Of a stretch of 64,000 nt of DNA, positions 57,097-64,000 are shown piece by piece. The notes under the pieces are model-generated. The model saw only the letters and a list, made by a program, of their open reading frames with translations. It searched no databases and was not told the origin of the DNA. The translations under genes were made by a program, and so were the position numbers. Position 1 is the first letter of the stretch; each line of letters begins with the position of its first letter. The stretch is from Dactylosporangium roseum. Lineage in GTDB: Bacteria > Actinomycetota > Actinomycetes > Mycobacteriales > Micromonosporaceae. The stretch covers positions 4,889,001 through 4,953,000 of the forward strand of contig NZ_CP073721.1 in the NCBI RefSeq assembly GCF_025264685.1, read 5' to 3'.

Positions 57097-57837
57097 GTGC
57101 CGAACACGGACGACCGCAGTCCGCCCACCGGGATCCTCGGCGACCAGCACGTCCAGTCCGAGGTCCTCGAGGGTCTCGCCATGGCGAAGAACCACCGGCG
57201 GTGGTTCGTGGCGTTCGCGACGCCCTACCTGGGCGACGACCCGATCGAGGTCAGCGCCGGGCTGGGAGACTACGCGGCGGAGTGGCTGGAGCACGCTCCG
57301 CGCATGACGCTGACCGAGGCCGATCCGGGCCGGTTGCTCGCGCTCAAGGAGCGGTTCTCCGCCAACCCCGGGGTCACGGTCCGCGAGCTGATGCTGCCCA
57401 GCGACGAGGCGGGCGGCCACAGCGCCGCGGTCTCGTACAACGTGCTGGAGCACATCGAGGACGACATCGGCGCGCTGCGCACGATGCGATCGCTCGTGCG
57501 GCCGGGTGGCCATGTGGTCGTCGTCGTGCCGGCGTTCCCGTTCGCGATGGGTCCGGCCGACGTCGCCACCGGGCACGTCCGGCGGTACACGCGCAAGACG
57601 ATGCGCGTCGCGCTGACCCGCGCCGGGCTGGAGATCGAGAAGTTGCACTACGCCAACTCGCTCGGCCTAATCGGCTACTACGTCTCCACCTGCCTGCTCA
57701 GGCAACTGCCGGGCCCCGGGCCGATGGTCAAGTTCTACGACTCGACCGTCGCCCCGGTGACCCGGCTGATGGAGCGGGTCGTGCGACCGCCGTTCGGCCA
57801 GTCCGTCATCGCGATCGCACGCCGCCCGGTCAACTGA
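57097..57837 (+). CDS. Class I SAM-dependent methyltransferase
   Basis: 246 residues with a Methyltransf_11/23-type domain: IEVSAGLGDYAAEWL (degenerate glycine-rich motif I), LTEADPGRL (acidic end of strand 2), VSYNVLEHIEDD (motif 4) and SLVRPGGHVVVVVPAF. GTG start after GAGGGGGGAG. Divergent from the GT-C-like gene; such pairs are common in polysaccharide-modifying loci. Substrate unknown. Confidence 0.88.
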   Translation: MPNTDDRSPPTGILGDQHVQSEVLEGLAMAKNHRRWFVAFATPYLGDDPIEVSAGLGDYAAEWLEHAPRMTLTEADPGRLLALKERFSANPGVTVRELMLPSDEAGGHSAAVSYNVLEHIEDDIGALRTMRSLVRPGGHVVVVVPAFPFAMGPADVATGHVRRYTRKTMRVALTRAGLEIEKLHYANSLGLIGYYVSTCLLRQLPGPGPMVKFYDSTVAPVTRLMERVVRPPFGQSVIAIARRPVN

Positions 57838-58014
57838 TCCTGATGTGCTCAGGTTGCGGCGATCGCCACGTTCACGGCGGCGCCGGCGGCGATCGACGGC
57901 GGATGTTTCGCCGTTCGCCACCAGTTCGCCCGAGCTGACCGGCATCCGGGCCGGCCGGAGCGGGGCGGGGCGGCGCCCGAGGGGCGGCCACAAACGCTTC
58001 GGCGGCGACTCGGG

Positions 58015-59256
58015 TCAGAGCGACAGCAGCTCCGACACCCGCGGTGAGTAGGTGGCGTGCAGCACGAGCGCGGCGCTGCCCACGACGGCCGCGTCCGGGC
58101 CCAGCGGGGACAGCGCGACCGGGACGGTGCGGATGCCGCGGGCCAGGGGCCGCGTGGCCAGGGCCCGCTCGACCACACGCTGAAACCGGGCCTCGACGTG
58201 CCGGATGCTGTGCCCGCCCAGGACGACCAGGTCCACGTCGACGATGTTCACCACGTTGACCACGACCGTGGCGAGCCGCTCGGCCGCGGTGTCGATCACC
58301 TCGGCGGCGAGCCGGTCGTCGGAGGCGGCGGCGAGCCGGATCACGCCGTGGTCGACCGCGGCCGGGTTGTCGCGGAACAGCCTGCCCAGCTCGGACCCCG
58401 CGCCGTCGCCGGCGGCGAGCCTGCGCCGGACCTCCGCCACGGTGGCGGCCGGGCTGATCAGGCTCTCCAGGCACCCCGGGTTGCCGCAGTAGCACGGCGG
58501 CCCCGCCGGCTGCACCGACGTGTGCCCGAACTCGGCGGCGTTCATCGACCCGCCGCGGTGGACCTGGTGCCCGAGGACGAGCCCACCGCCGACGCCGGTG
58601 CCGAGGAAGAAGTACGCGAAGTTCGCCACGCCCCGGCCGGCACCCGCCCACCGCTCCCCGATCGCGGCGGCCGTCGCGTCGTTGTCCAGCGTCACCGGCA
58701 GGCCGGTCGCCTCGGCGAGCATCTGCTTGAGCGGGACCCTGGCCCAATTGTGGAGCTGAGGCGGCGCCACGAGCATGCCCTGCGCCTGGTCGATCGGGCC
58801 GGGAGCGGCGAGCCCGAGCCCCAGCACCCGGTCGCGGGTCACACCCGCCGACGCAAGGACCTCGTCGACGAGCTCGGCCATGGCGGCGGTGATCCGCGCC
58901 GGGTCGGCGTCGGGCGGGGTCGGCCGCTGCGCGATGACCAGCGGCCGGCCGAACAGGTCGACCACGACGCAGGCGAGCTGGATCGGATCGAAGTGCAGGC
59001 CGACCGCCCGGCCCGCGTCGGCGTTGACCCGCAGCAGGGTGCGCGGCTTGCCGACGCTGGACACCGCCGCCCCGTCCTCCCGGACGATGCCCTCGTCGAT
59101 CAGGCGGCGGACGATGCCCGACACGGTCTGCGGCGTGAGACCGGTGAGCTCGGCGATCTCCACGCGGCTGATCCCGTCGGCGAGCTGGATCTGATCCAGG
59201 ACGACCGCCCGGTTGTACTGCCCGACTTTGGGGAGATTCGTTCCTGCCTGCCGCAC
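58015..59256 (-). CDS. ROK-family transcriptional repressor
   Basis: 413 residues. Winged HTH (NRAVVLDQIQLADGISRVEIAELTGLTPQTVSGIVRRL, residues about 15-60), ROK sugar-kinase fold with LGLAAPGPID, LDNDATAAAIGER, FFLGTGVGGGLVLG, EFGHTSV and the zinc-binding CYCGNPGCLE. GTG start after CGGAGG. Divergent from the sugar ABC operon; it probably represses that operon until the sugar is present (XylR/Mlc logic). Confidence 0.95.
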   Translation of the reverse strand: MRQAGTNLPKVGQYNRAVVLDQIQLADGISRVEIAELTGLTPQTVSGIVRRLIDEGIVREDGAAVSSVGKPRTLLRVNADAGRAVGLHFDPIQLACVVVDLFGRPLVIAQRPTPPDADPARITAAMAELVDEVLASAGVTRDRVLGLGLAAPGPIDQAQGMLVAPPQLHNWARVPLKQMLAEATGLPVTLDNDATAAAIGERWAGAGRGVANFAYFFLGTGVGGGLVLGHQVHRGGSMNAAEFGHTSVQPAGPPCYCGNPGCLESLISPAATVAEVRRRLAAGDGAGSELGRLFRDNPAAVDHGVIRLAAASDDRLAAEVIDTAAERLATVVVNVVNIVDVDLVVLGGHSIRHVEARFQRVVERALATRPLARGIRTVPVALSPLGPDAAVVGSAALVLHATYSPRVSELLSL

Positions 59257-59305
59257 TCGGTCCCGCCTCCGTGACGTTTTGTTATCCACATGATGACCCA
59301 GCACA

Positions 59306-59381
59306 TTGACTTAGTAAAGAAATTGGATTTACAGTTCTGGCACATTGATGCTGATCGCAACGACGCGAGGAAGCGCTCTCA
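59306..59381 (+). promoter_or_regulatory. Promoter/operator region of the sugar ABC operon
   Basis: TTGACT at 59306-59311 and TACAGT at 59330-59335 (18-base spacing) make a plausible sigma-70-type promoter. GTAAA/TTTAC arms (59314-59318, 59328-59332) lie between them and suit a ROK dimer blocking transcription. Further down, 59368-59381 is a LacI-family-like half-conserved palindrome around AAGCGCTC. The whole 242-bp gap is unusually AT-rich. Confidence 0.55.
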
Positions 59382-59498
59382 CGTCGCTCGGTCATTGCCA
59401 GATCGTTCCCGAAGGCCCAACGCTCAGAGCTTGCAACCCAGCGAGACGCAACCACGTTGGCTGTCGCAACAAGTTCTGCTGGCAACCTTGGAGGCAAC

Positions 59499-61046
59499 AT
59501 GGGCAGCGCTCCACCATTGCTGGAGATGCGATCGATCACCAAGGAGTTCCCCGGCGTCAAGGCGATCTCGGATGTCAACCTGGTGGTCCGCGCCGGTGAG
59601 ATCCACGCGATCTGCGGTGAGAACGGGGCCGGCAAGTCGACCCTCATGAAGGTGCTCAGCGGCGTGTACCCGTTCGGCTCCTACAGCGGGTCCATCGTCT
59701 ACCAGGGTTCCGAGAGCAGGTTCTCGGACATCCGGTCCAGCGAGCACGCCGGCATCGTGATCATCCACCAGGAGCTCGCCCTGGTGCCGGGCATGTCCAT
59801 CACCGAGAACATCTTCATGGGCAACGAGCCGCGCCGCTTCGGCCGGATCGACTGGAAGGCCGCCAACAGCAAGGCGCTGGAGCTCATGGCGCTGGTGGGC
59901 CTCAAGGAGGACCCGGACACGCTCATCAAGGACATCGGCGTCGGCAAGCAGCAGCTCGTCGAGATCGCGAAGGCGTTCGCCAAGGACGTCCAACTGCTGA
60001 TCCTGGACGAGCCCACCGCCGCCCTCAACGAGGCCGACTCCCGGCACCTGCTCGACCTGTTGTGCGAGTTCAAGCAGCGCGGCATCACCTCGATCATGAT
60101 CTCGCACAAGCTCAACGAGATCGAGGCGATCGCCGACTCCATCACGATCCTGCGCGACGGCCGGACGATCGAGACCATCGACGTCCAGGCCGAGGGCGCC
60201 GACGAGGACCGCATCGTGCGCGGCATGGTGGGCCGGGACCTCAACAGCCGGTTCCCGGACCACGCGCCCAGGATCGGCGAGGTCTTCTTCGAGGTGCGCG
60301 ACTGGACGGTGCGGCACCCGATCTCCACCGAGCGCCTCGTGTGCAAGAACTCCAGCTTCACCGTCCGGCGGGGCGAGATCGTCGGCTTCGCCGGACTGAT
60401 GGGCGCCGGCCGCACCGAGCTGGCGATGAGCCTGTTCGGCCGGTCCTACGGCGTCCACCTCGGCGGCCAGGTCTACAAGGACGGCAAGGGGGTCGAACTC
60501 AAGTCCGTGGCCGACGCCATCGACCACGGCCTGGCCTACGTCAGCGAGGACCGCAAGGCGATCGGCCTCAACCTGCTCGACGACATCAAGACCTCGGTCG
60601 TGTCGGCCAAGCTGTCGAAGATCACCAAGCGCGGCGTCCTGGACGAGGCCCTCCAATACCGCGAGGCCGAGCACTATCGCAAGAGCCTGCGGATCAAGAC
60701 CCCGACCGTCGACGAGGGCGTCACCAAGCTCTCGGGCGGCAACCAGCAGAAGGTCGTCCTGGCGAAGTGGATGTTCACCGACCCGGACCTGCTCATCCTC
60801 GACGAGCCGACCCGCGGCATCGATGTGGGTGCCAAGTTCGAGATCTACGGCATCATCCAGCGGCTGGCCGACGAGGGCAAGGGCGTCATCGTCATCTCGT
60901 CCGAGCTGCCCGAGCTGATCGGTCTGTGCGACCGGATCTACACCGTGTTCGAAGGCACCATCACCGGCGAGATCGCCCGGCGTGACGCCGATCCCGAAAC
61001 CCTCATGAAGCAGATGACCTCGACGAAGAAGATGCCGACGCCATGA
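59499..61046 (+). CDS. XylG/GguA-like sugar ABC transporter ATP-binding protein
   Basis: 515 residues, two ABC cassettes. First: GENGAGKST at residues 40-48, IHQELALVPGMSITENIFMG, IGVGKQQLVEIAKAF and LLILDEPTAAL. Second has the usual degenerate Walker A (GLMGAGRTELAM) but an intact signature LSGGNQQKVVLAKW and LLILDEPTRGIDVG. Powers import of a monosaccharide (xylose/arabinose/galactose type, CUT2 class). ATG after TTGGAGG. Overlaps the permease gene by four bases. Confidence 0.95.
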   Translation: MGSAPPLLEMRSITKEFPGVKAISDVNLVVRAGEIHAICGENGAGKSTLMKVLSGVYPFGSYSGSIVYQGSESRFSDIRSSEHAGIVIIHQELALVPGMSITENIFMGNEPRRFGRIDWKAANSKALELMALVGLKEDPDTLIKDIGVGKQQLVEIAKAFAKDVQLLILDEPTAALNEADSRHLLDLLCEFKQRGITSIMISHKLNEIEAIADSITILRDGRTIETIDVQAEGADEDRIVRGMVGRDLNSRFPDHAPRIGEVFFEVRDWTVRHPISTERLVCKNSSFTVRRGEIVGFAGLMGAGRTELAMSLFGRSYGVHLGGQVYKDGKGVELKSVADAIDHGLAYVSEDRKAIGLNLLDDIKTSVVSAKLSKITKRGVLDEALQYREAEHYRKSLRIKTPTVDEGVTKLSGGNQQKVVLAKWMFTDPDLLILDEPTRGIDVGAKFEIYGIIQRLADEGKGVIVISSELPELIGLCDRIYTVFEGTITGEIARRDADPETLMKQMTSTKKMPTP

Positions 61047-62344
61047 GCCGAATCAAGGACCTCCAGAAGCACCTCTTCGGGGGCACGACCTCCAACGCCC
61101 GCCAGTTCGGGATGATCTTCACCCTGGTCGCGATCATCGTGCTGTTCCAGATCCTGACCGACGGGCTGACGCTGAACTCCGGCAACCTGATCGCGCTGAC
61201 CCAGCAGTACGCCTACATCTCGATCCTGTCCATCGGCATGCTGATGGTCATCGTCGCGGGTCACATCGACCTGTCCGTCGGTTCGGTCGCCGCGTTCACC
61301 GGCATCGTGGTGGCCAAGGCGATCGCCGAGCACGACCTGCCGTGGCCGGTCGGTATCCTGCTCGGCCTCGTGGTCGGCGGGCTCATCGGCGCGTGGCAGG
61401 GCTTCTGGGTGGCCTACATCGGCGTGCCGGCGTTCATCGTCACCCTCGCCGGCATGCTGCTGTTCCGCGGCGGCAACCAGTACATCGGCAACGCCGAGAC
61501 GGTGCAGGTGCCCGAGGGCTTCAAGACGATCGGCGCGGGCTACCTGCCCGAGGTCGGCCCGGACACCGGCTACAACAACCTGACGTTGCTGCTCGGCCTG
61601 CTCGCCTGCCTGGCCGTGATCTGGCGGGAGCTGCGCGCCCGGCAGGTCCGGCTGCAGATGGAGGGCGCCGAGCCCGCGCCGATGTGGATCACGCTGCTGC
61701 GGATCGCCGTGCTGCTGGGCGTGGTCGTCTTCGCCACGCTGCGCTTCGCCGGCGGCCGGGTGGGCACCAGCTTCCCGGTCTCCGGCATCATCCTGGCCGT
61801 CCTCGTCATCGGGTACTCGTTCTACACCCGCAACACCGCGGGCGGCCGGCACATCTACGCCGTCGGCGGCAACTCCCGCGCCGCCGAACTGTCCGGCGTC
61901 AAGCTGCAGCGGGTCAACTTCTTCGTCATGATGAACATGTCGATCCTCGCCGCACTGGCCGGCATGATCTTCGTGGCGCGATCCGGCGCCTCCGGGCCGC
62001 AGGACGGCCTGAGCTGGGAGCTCGACGCCATCGCGGCCGTCTTCGTCGGTGGCGCGGCCGTCTCCGGCGGCCTCGGCACCATCAGCGGCTCCATCGTCGG
62101 CGGTCTGGTCATGGCCGTGCTCAACAACGGCCTGCAACTGCTGGGCACCGGCTCCGACATGGTGCAGATCATCAAGGGTCTGTTCCTGCTCGGCGCCGTC
62201 GCGCTCGACGTCTACAACAAGAGTCAGGGACGTTTCTCGGTCATCGGATCGATCATGCGGCCGTTCCGGCGGGAGACCTCCGCGGACCCGGTCGCCCTCG
62301 CCGAGGCGAGCCGCGAGAAAGAGAAGACTCCGGCGGCCGGCTGA
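61043..62344 (+). CDS. XylH/GguB-like sugar ABC transporter permease
   Basis: 433 residues, about 10-11 transmembrane helices of the CUT2 (BPD_transp_2) family: SIGMLMVIVAGHIDLSVGSVAAFTG, GAWQGFWVAYIGVPAFIVTLAGMLLFRGG, RHIYAVGGNSRAAELSGV and the EAA-like region. The length exceeds RbsC and fits XylH/GguB with an inserted loop (about 170-220). ATG in the ABC stop (ATGA). Confidence 0.95.
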   Translation: MSRIKDLQKHLFGGTTSNARQFGMIFTLVAIIVLFQILTDGLTLNSGNLIALTQQYAYISILSIGMLMVIVAGHIDLSVGSVAAFTGIVVAKAIAEHDLPWPVGILLGLVVGGLIGAWQGFWVAYIGVPAFIVTLAGMLLFRGGNQYIGNAETVQVPEGFKTIGAGYLPEVGPDTGYNNLTLLLGLLACLAVIWRELRARQVRLQMEGAEPAPMWITLLRIAVLLGVVVFATLRFAGGRVGTSFPVSGIILAVLVIGYSFYTRNTAGGRHIYAVGGNSRAAELSGVKLQRVNFFVMMNMSILAALAGMIFVARSGASGPQDGLSWELDAIAAVFVGGAAVSGGLGTISGSIVGGLVMAVLNNGLQLLGTGSDMVQIIKGLFLLGAVALDVYNKSQGRFSVIGSIMRPFRRETSADPVALAEASREKEKTPAAG

Positions 62345-62411
62345 CCGAGCCGCCGCCGGCAACCGGCACACCCCAGATTCCGCAACGTTCCGAGAAAGGG
62401 TGAACCCCACC

Positions 62412-63521
62412 ATGCGCAAGTTCCTCACCAGCACCCTGGCGGTCGGCACCGCCGCGCTGCTGGCCCTGAGCGCCTGCGGCTCGTCCGAGCGCAAGGGCGA
62501 CACCTCGAGCAATCCGTCCGGGGCCGCCAAGGGCTTCGCGAAGGACGCCCTCATCGGTGTCGCGCTGCCGTCGAAGACCTCCGAGAACTGGGTGCTCGCC
62601 GGTGACCTGTTCACCAACGGCCTCAAGGACGCGGGCTTCAAGTCCGACGTGCAGTACGCCGGCGCCTCGACCACGGTCGCCGACCAGCAGTCGCAGATCA
62701 CCGCCATGATCACCAAGGGCGCGAAGGTCATCGTCATCGGCGCGACCGACGCCGCGCAACTGGGCACCCAGGTCAAGCAGGCCAAGGAGGCCGGCGCCGT
62801 CGTCATCGCCTACGACCGGCTCATCACGGGCACCGGGGACCTCGACTACTACGTCGCGTTCGACAACTTCAAGGTCGGCCAGCTCCAGGGCCAGGCCCTG
62901 CTGGACGGCATGAAGGCGAAGAAGGCGACCGGCCCGTGGACCATCGAGCTGTTCTCCGGTTCACCGGACGACAACAACTCGGGCGTGTTCTTCAACGGCG
63001 CGATGGCCGTCCTCAAGCCGCTCATCGACAAGGGTGAGGTCGTCGTCGGCTCCGGCCAGACCGACGTCAAGCAGACCGCGACCCAGGGCTGGAAGGCCGA
63101 GAACGCGCAGTCCCGCATGGACTCGCTGATGACCTCGACCTACAGCAGCGGCAAGACCCTCGACGGCGTGCTCTCGCCGAACGACACCCTGGCCCGCGCC
63201 ATCATCACCTCGGTCAAGGGCGCCGGCAAGCCGGTCCCGGTCGTGACCGGTCAGGACTCCGAGGTCGAGTCGGTCAAGTCGATCATGGCGGGCGAGCAGT
63301 ACTCCACCATCAACAAGGACACCCGCAAGCTGGTGACCGAGACCATCACCATGGTGAAGGCGCTACAGGCCGGCAACGACCCGACGATCAACGACACCAA
63401 GTCGTACAACAACGGTGTCAAGGTCGTCCCGGCGTACCTGCTGGCCCCGGTCATCGTGACGAAGGCGAACGCCGCCCAGGCCTACGCCGACGACCCGAAG
63501 CTGGGCCCGCTCACCAAGTAA
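62412..63521 (+). CDS. XylF/ChvE-like sugar-binding lipoprotein
   Basis: 369 residues. Lipoprotein signal peptide with lipobox LALSAC at residues 18-23, then a Gly/Ser linker and a periplasmic-binding-protein type I fold: LIGVALPSKTSENWVLAGDLF, AKVIVIGATDAAQLG, VVIAYDRLITGTGDLDYYVAFDNFKVGQLQGQAL, and VTGQDSEVESVKSIMAGEQYSTI. Resembles multiple-sugar binding ChvE and XylF. ATG after GAAAGGG. Complete binding protein, ATPase and permease set in binding-last order. Confidence 0.95.
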   Translation: MRKFLTSTLAVGTAALLALSACGSSERKGDTSSNPSGAAKGFAKDALIGVALPSKTSENWVLAGDLFTNGLKDAGFKSDVQYAGASTTVADQQSQITAMITKGAKVIVIGATDAAQLGTQVKQAKEAGAVVIAYDRLITGTGDLDYYVAFDNFKVGQLQGQALLDGMKAKKATGPWTIELFSGSPDDNNSGVFFNGAMAVLKPLIDKGEVVVGSGQTDVKQTATQGWKAENAQSRMDSLMTSTYSSGKTLDGVLSPNDTLARAIITSVKGAGKPVPVVTGQDSEVESVKSIMAGEQYSTINKDTRKLVTETITMVKALQAGNDPTINDTKSYNNGVKVVPAYLLAPVIVTKANAAQAYADDPKLGPLTK

Positions 63522-63541
63522 CGCCTCCGGAACGACGAACC

Positions 63542-63573
63542 CGTGGGTCCCCGGAACGCTCCGGGGACCCACG
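63542..63573 (+). terminator. 14-bp hairpin ending the sugar ABC operon
   Basis: Perfect arms 63542-63555 and 63560-63573 with a 4-base loop, 20 bases after the stop. Confidence 0.85.
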
Positions 63574-63608
63574 ATCGTTCCGGCGACGAAGGGACCACGT
63601 CGTGCCGG

Positions 63609-64000
63609 TCAGCCCGCAGGAGGCGGTTCGCCGCCAGAACCCGGGGGCGTTGCCGCGCTCTGTGCACCTCCACGGCGCCACGTCCCGGGCCGAGCCGACC
63701 ACGGCGCCTCGAAGCGGTGGAACGCCGCGGCCAGGACGGCCAGCACGAGCGCGAAAACGGGCAGCCACAGCAGCCGGGCGAGCGGCCAGGCCCCGTCGGG
63801 CTCGTCCAGCAGCCCCGCCGGGCGGCCGGCGAGCAGCCCGGCGAACGTGACGAGCAGCAGCGCCGTCTGGTGCCACAGGAACAGCGTCATCGCCGCCAGG
63901 TTGGCCACCGCGACCGGCGCCCACACGACGGGTCGGCGCAGCACCGCGACCGCCGTGCTGGTCCTCCAGATCGCCGGCGTCGCCACGTTGCAGATCGGAG
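63609..64000 (-). CDS. Acyltransferase-3-like membrane protein, 3' end only
   Basis: Last 130 or so residues of a gene entering from beyond the right edge. Two transmembrane helices are seen: VWAPVAVANLAAMTLFLWHQTALLLV (with the NLAAMTLFLWH pattern of acyltransferase-3/OafA-type proteins) and LARLLWLPVFALVLAVLAAAFHRFEAPW, then a low-complexity tail. The frame stays open to the last base of the window. Probably an O-acyltransferase acting on envelope sugars. Confidence 0.7.
   Translation of the reverse strand, partial: PICNVATPAIWRTSTAVAVLRRPVVWAPVAVANLAAMTLFLWHQTALLLVTFAGLLAGRPAGLLDEPDGAWPLARLLWLPVFALVLAVLAAAFHRFEAPWSARPGTWRRGGAQSAATPPGSGGEPPPAG

Noticed and set aside
1..64000. tRNA, rRNA, riboswitch, phage or complete IS element
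   Set aside because: No supporting structure, integrase or transposase gene was seen; the palindromes alone do not justify an IS call.

Overview
The window is very GC-rich, gene-dense chromosomal DNA with strongly G/C-ended codons, frequent GTG starts and ATGA/GTGA stop-start overlaps. The gene content (mycobacterial-type ergothioneine operon, large Ser/Thr kinase, DUF1707 protein, long coiled-coil DivIVA/Scy-like protein, XRE/MAB_1171c/ImmA triad, class F sortase, LuxR-type ATPase regulators) points to a filamentous actinobacterium, most likely Micromonosporaceae (inference). No rRNA, tRNA, CRISPR array, integrase or complete transposon was recognised.

Layout. 1-2.5 kb: end of an egtBCD ergothioneine operon closed by a 19-bp hairpin. 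2.6-9.5 kb: membrane Ser/Thr kinase, atypical phosphatase, BpsA-like branched polyamine synthase, secreted M4 metalloprotease. 9.5-14.4 kb: a worn region with two AT-richer intergenic palindromes, a 23-bp x 7 tandem repeat against an HTH remnant, two genes broken by frameshifts, a truncated DUF4259 gene and several tiny membrane proteins. 14.3-17.9 kb: a minus-strand operon with an alpha/beta-hydrolase-cytochrome P450 fusion, a GT1-type glycosyltransferase and a membrane-anchored protein. 18-24 kb: small membrane proteins, truncated DedA, GGDEF/EAL signalling protein, class F sortase pair.

24.2-37.3 kb is the most interesting part: an aminohydroxybenzoate natural-product cluster. A tightly overlapping minus-strand operon encodes a GriI-like aldolase, a GriH-like dehydroquinate-synthase-II homologue, an amidohydrolase, a PaaK-like AMP ligase, an FAD monooxygenase and a PhzD-like isochorismatase. 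A divergent PhzE homologue shares a 103-bp promoter region with it, and LuxR-type regulators sit on either side. GriI/GriH make 3-amino-4-hydroxybenzoate from aspartate semialdehyde and DHAP; PhzE/PhzD make dihydro-3-hydroxyanthranilate from chorismate. Ligase plus amidohydrolase is the pairing used in benzoxazole assembly, so a mixed benzoxazole or amide of the two aminohydroxybenzoates is a reasonable hypothesis.

37-49 kb: TetR-like regulator, XRE/membrane/ImmA module with a palindromic operator, sugar-porter MFS, siderophore-interacting reductase, SurE, SIMPL, NTF2-like and DUF1707 proteins, coiled-coil scaffold, secreted hydrolase, diacylglycerol-kinase-like enzyme. 49-54 kb: kdpFABC with two tiny leading ORFs and patches of foreign-looking codon use. 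54-58 kb: an SDR fragment, membrane proteins, a methyltransferase. 58-63.5 kb: ROK repressor divergent from a complete XylFGH/ChvE-type sugar ABC operon. The right edge cuts an acyltransferase-3-like gene.
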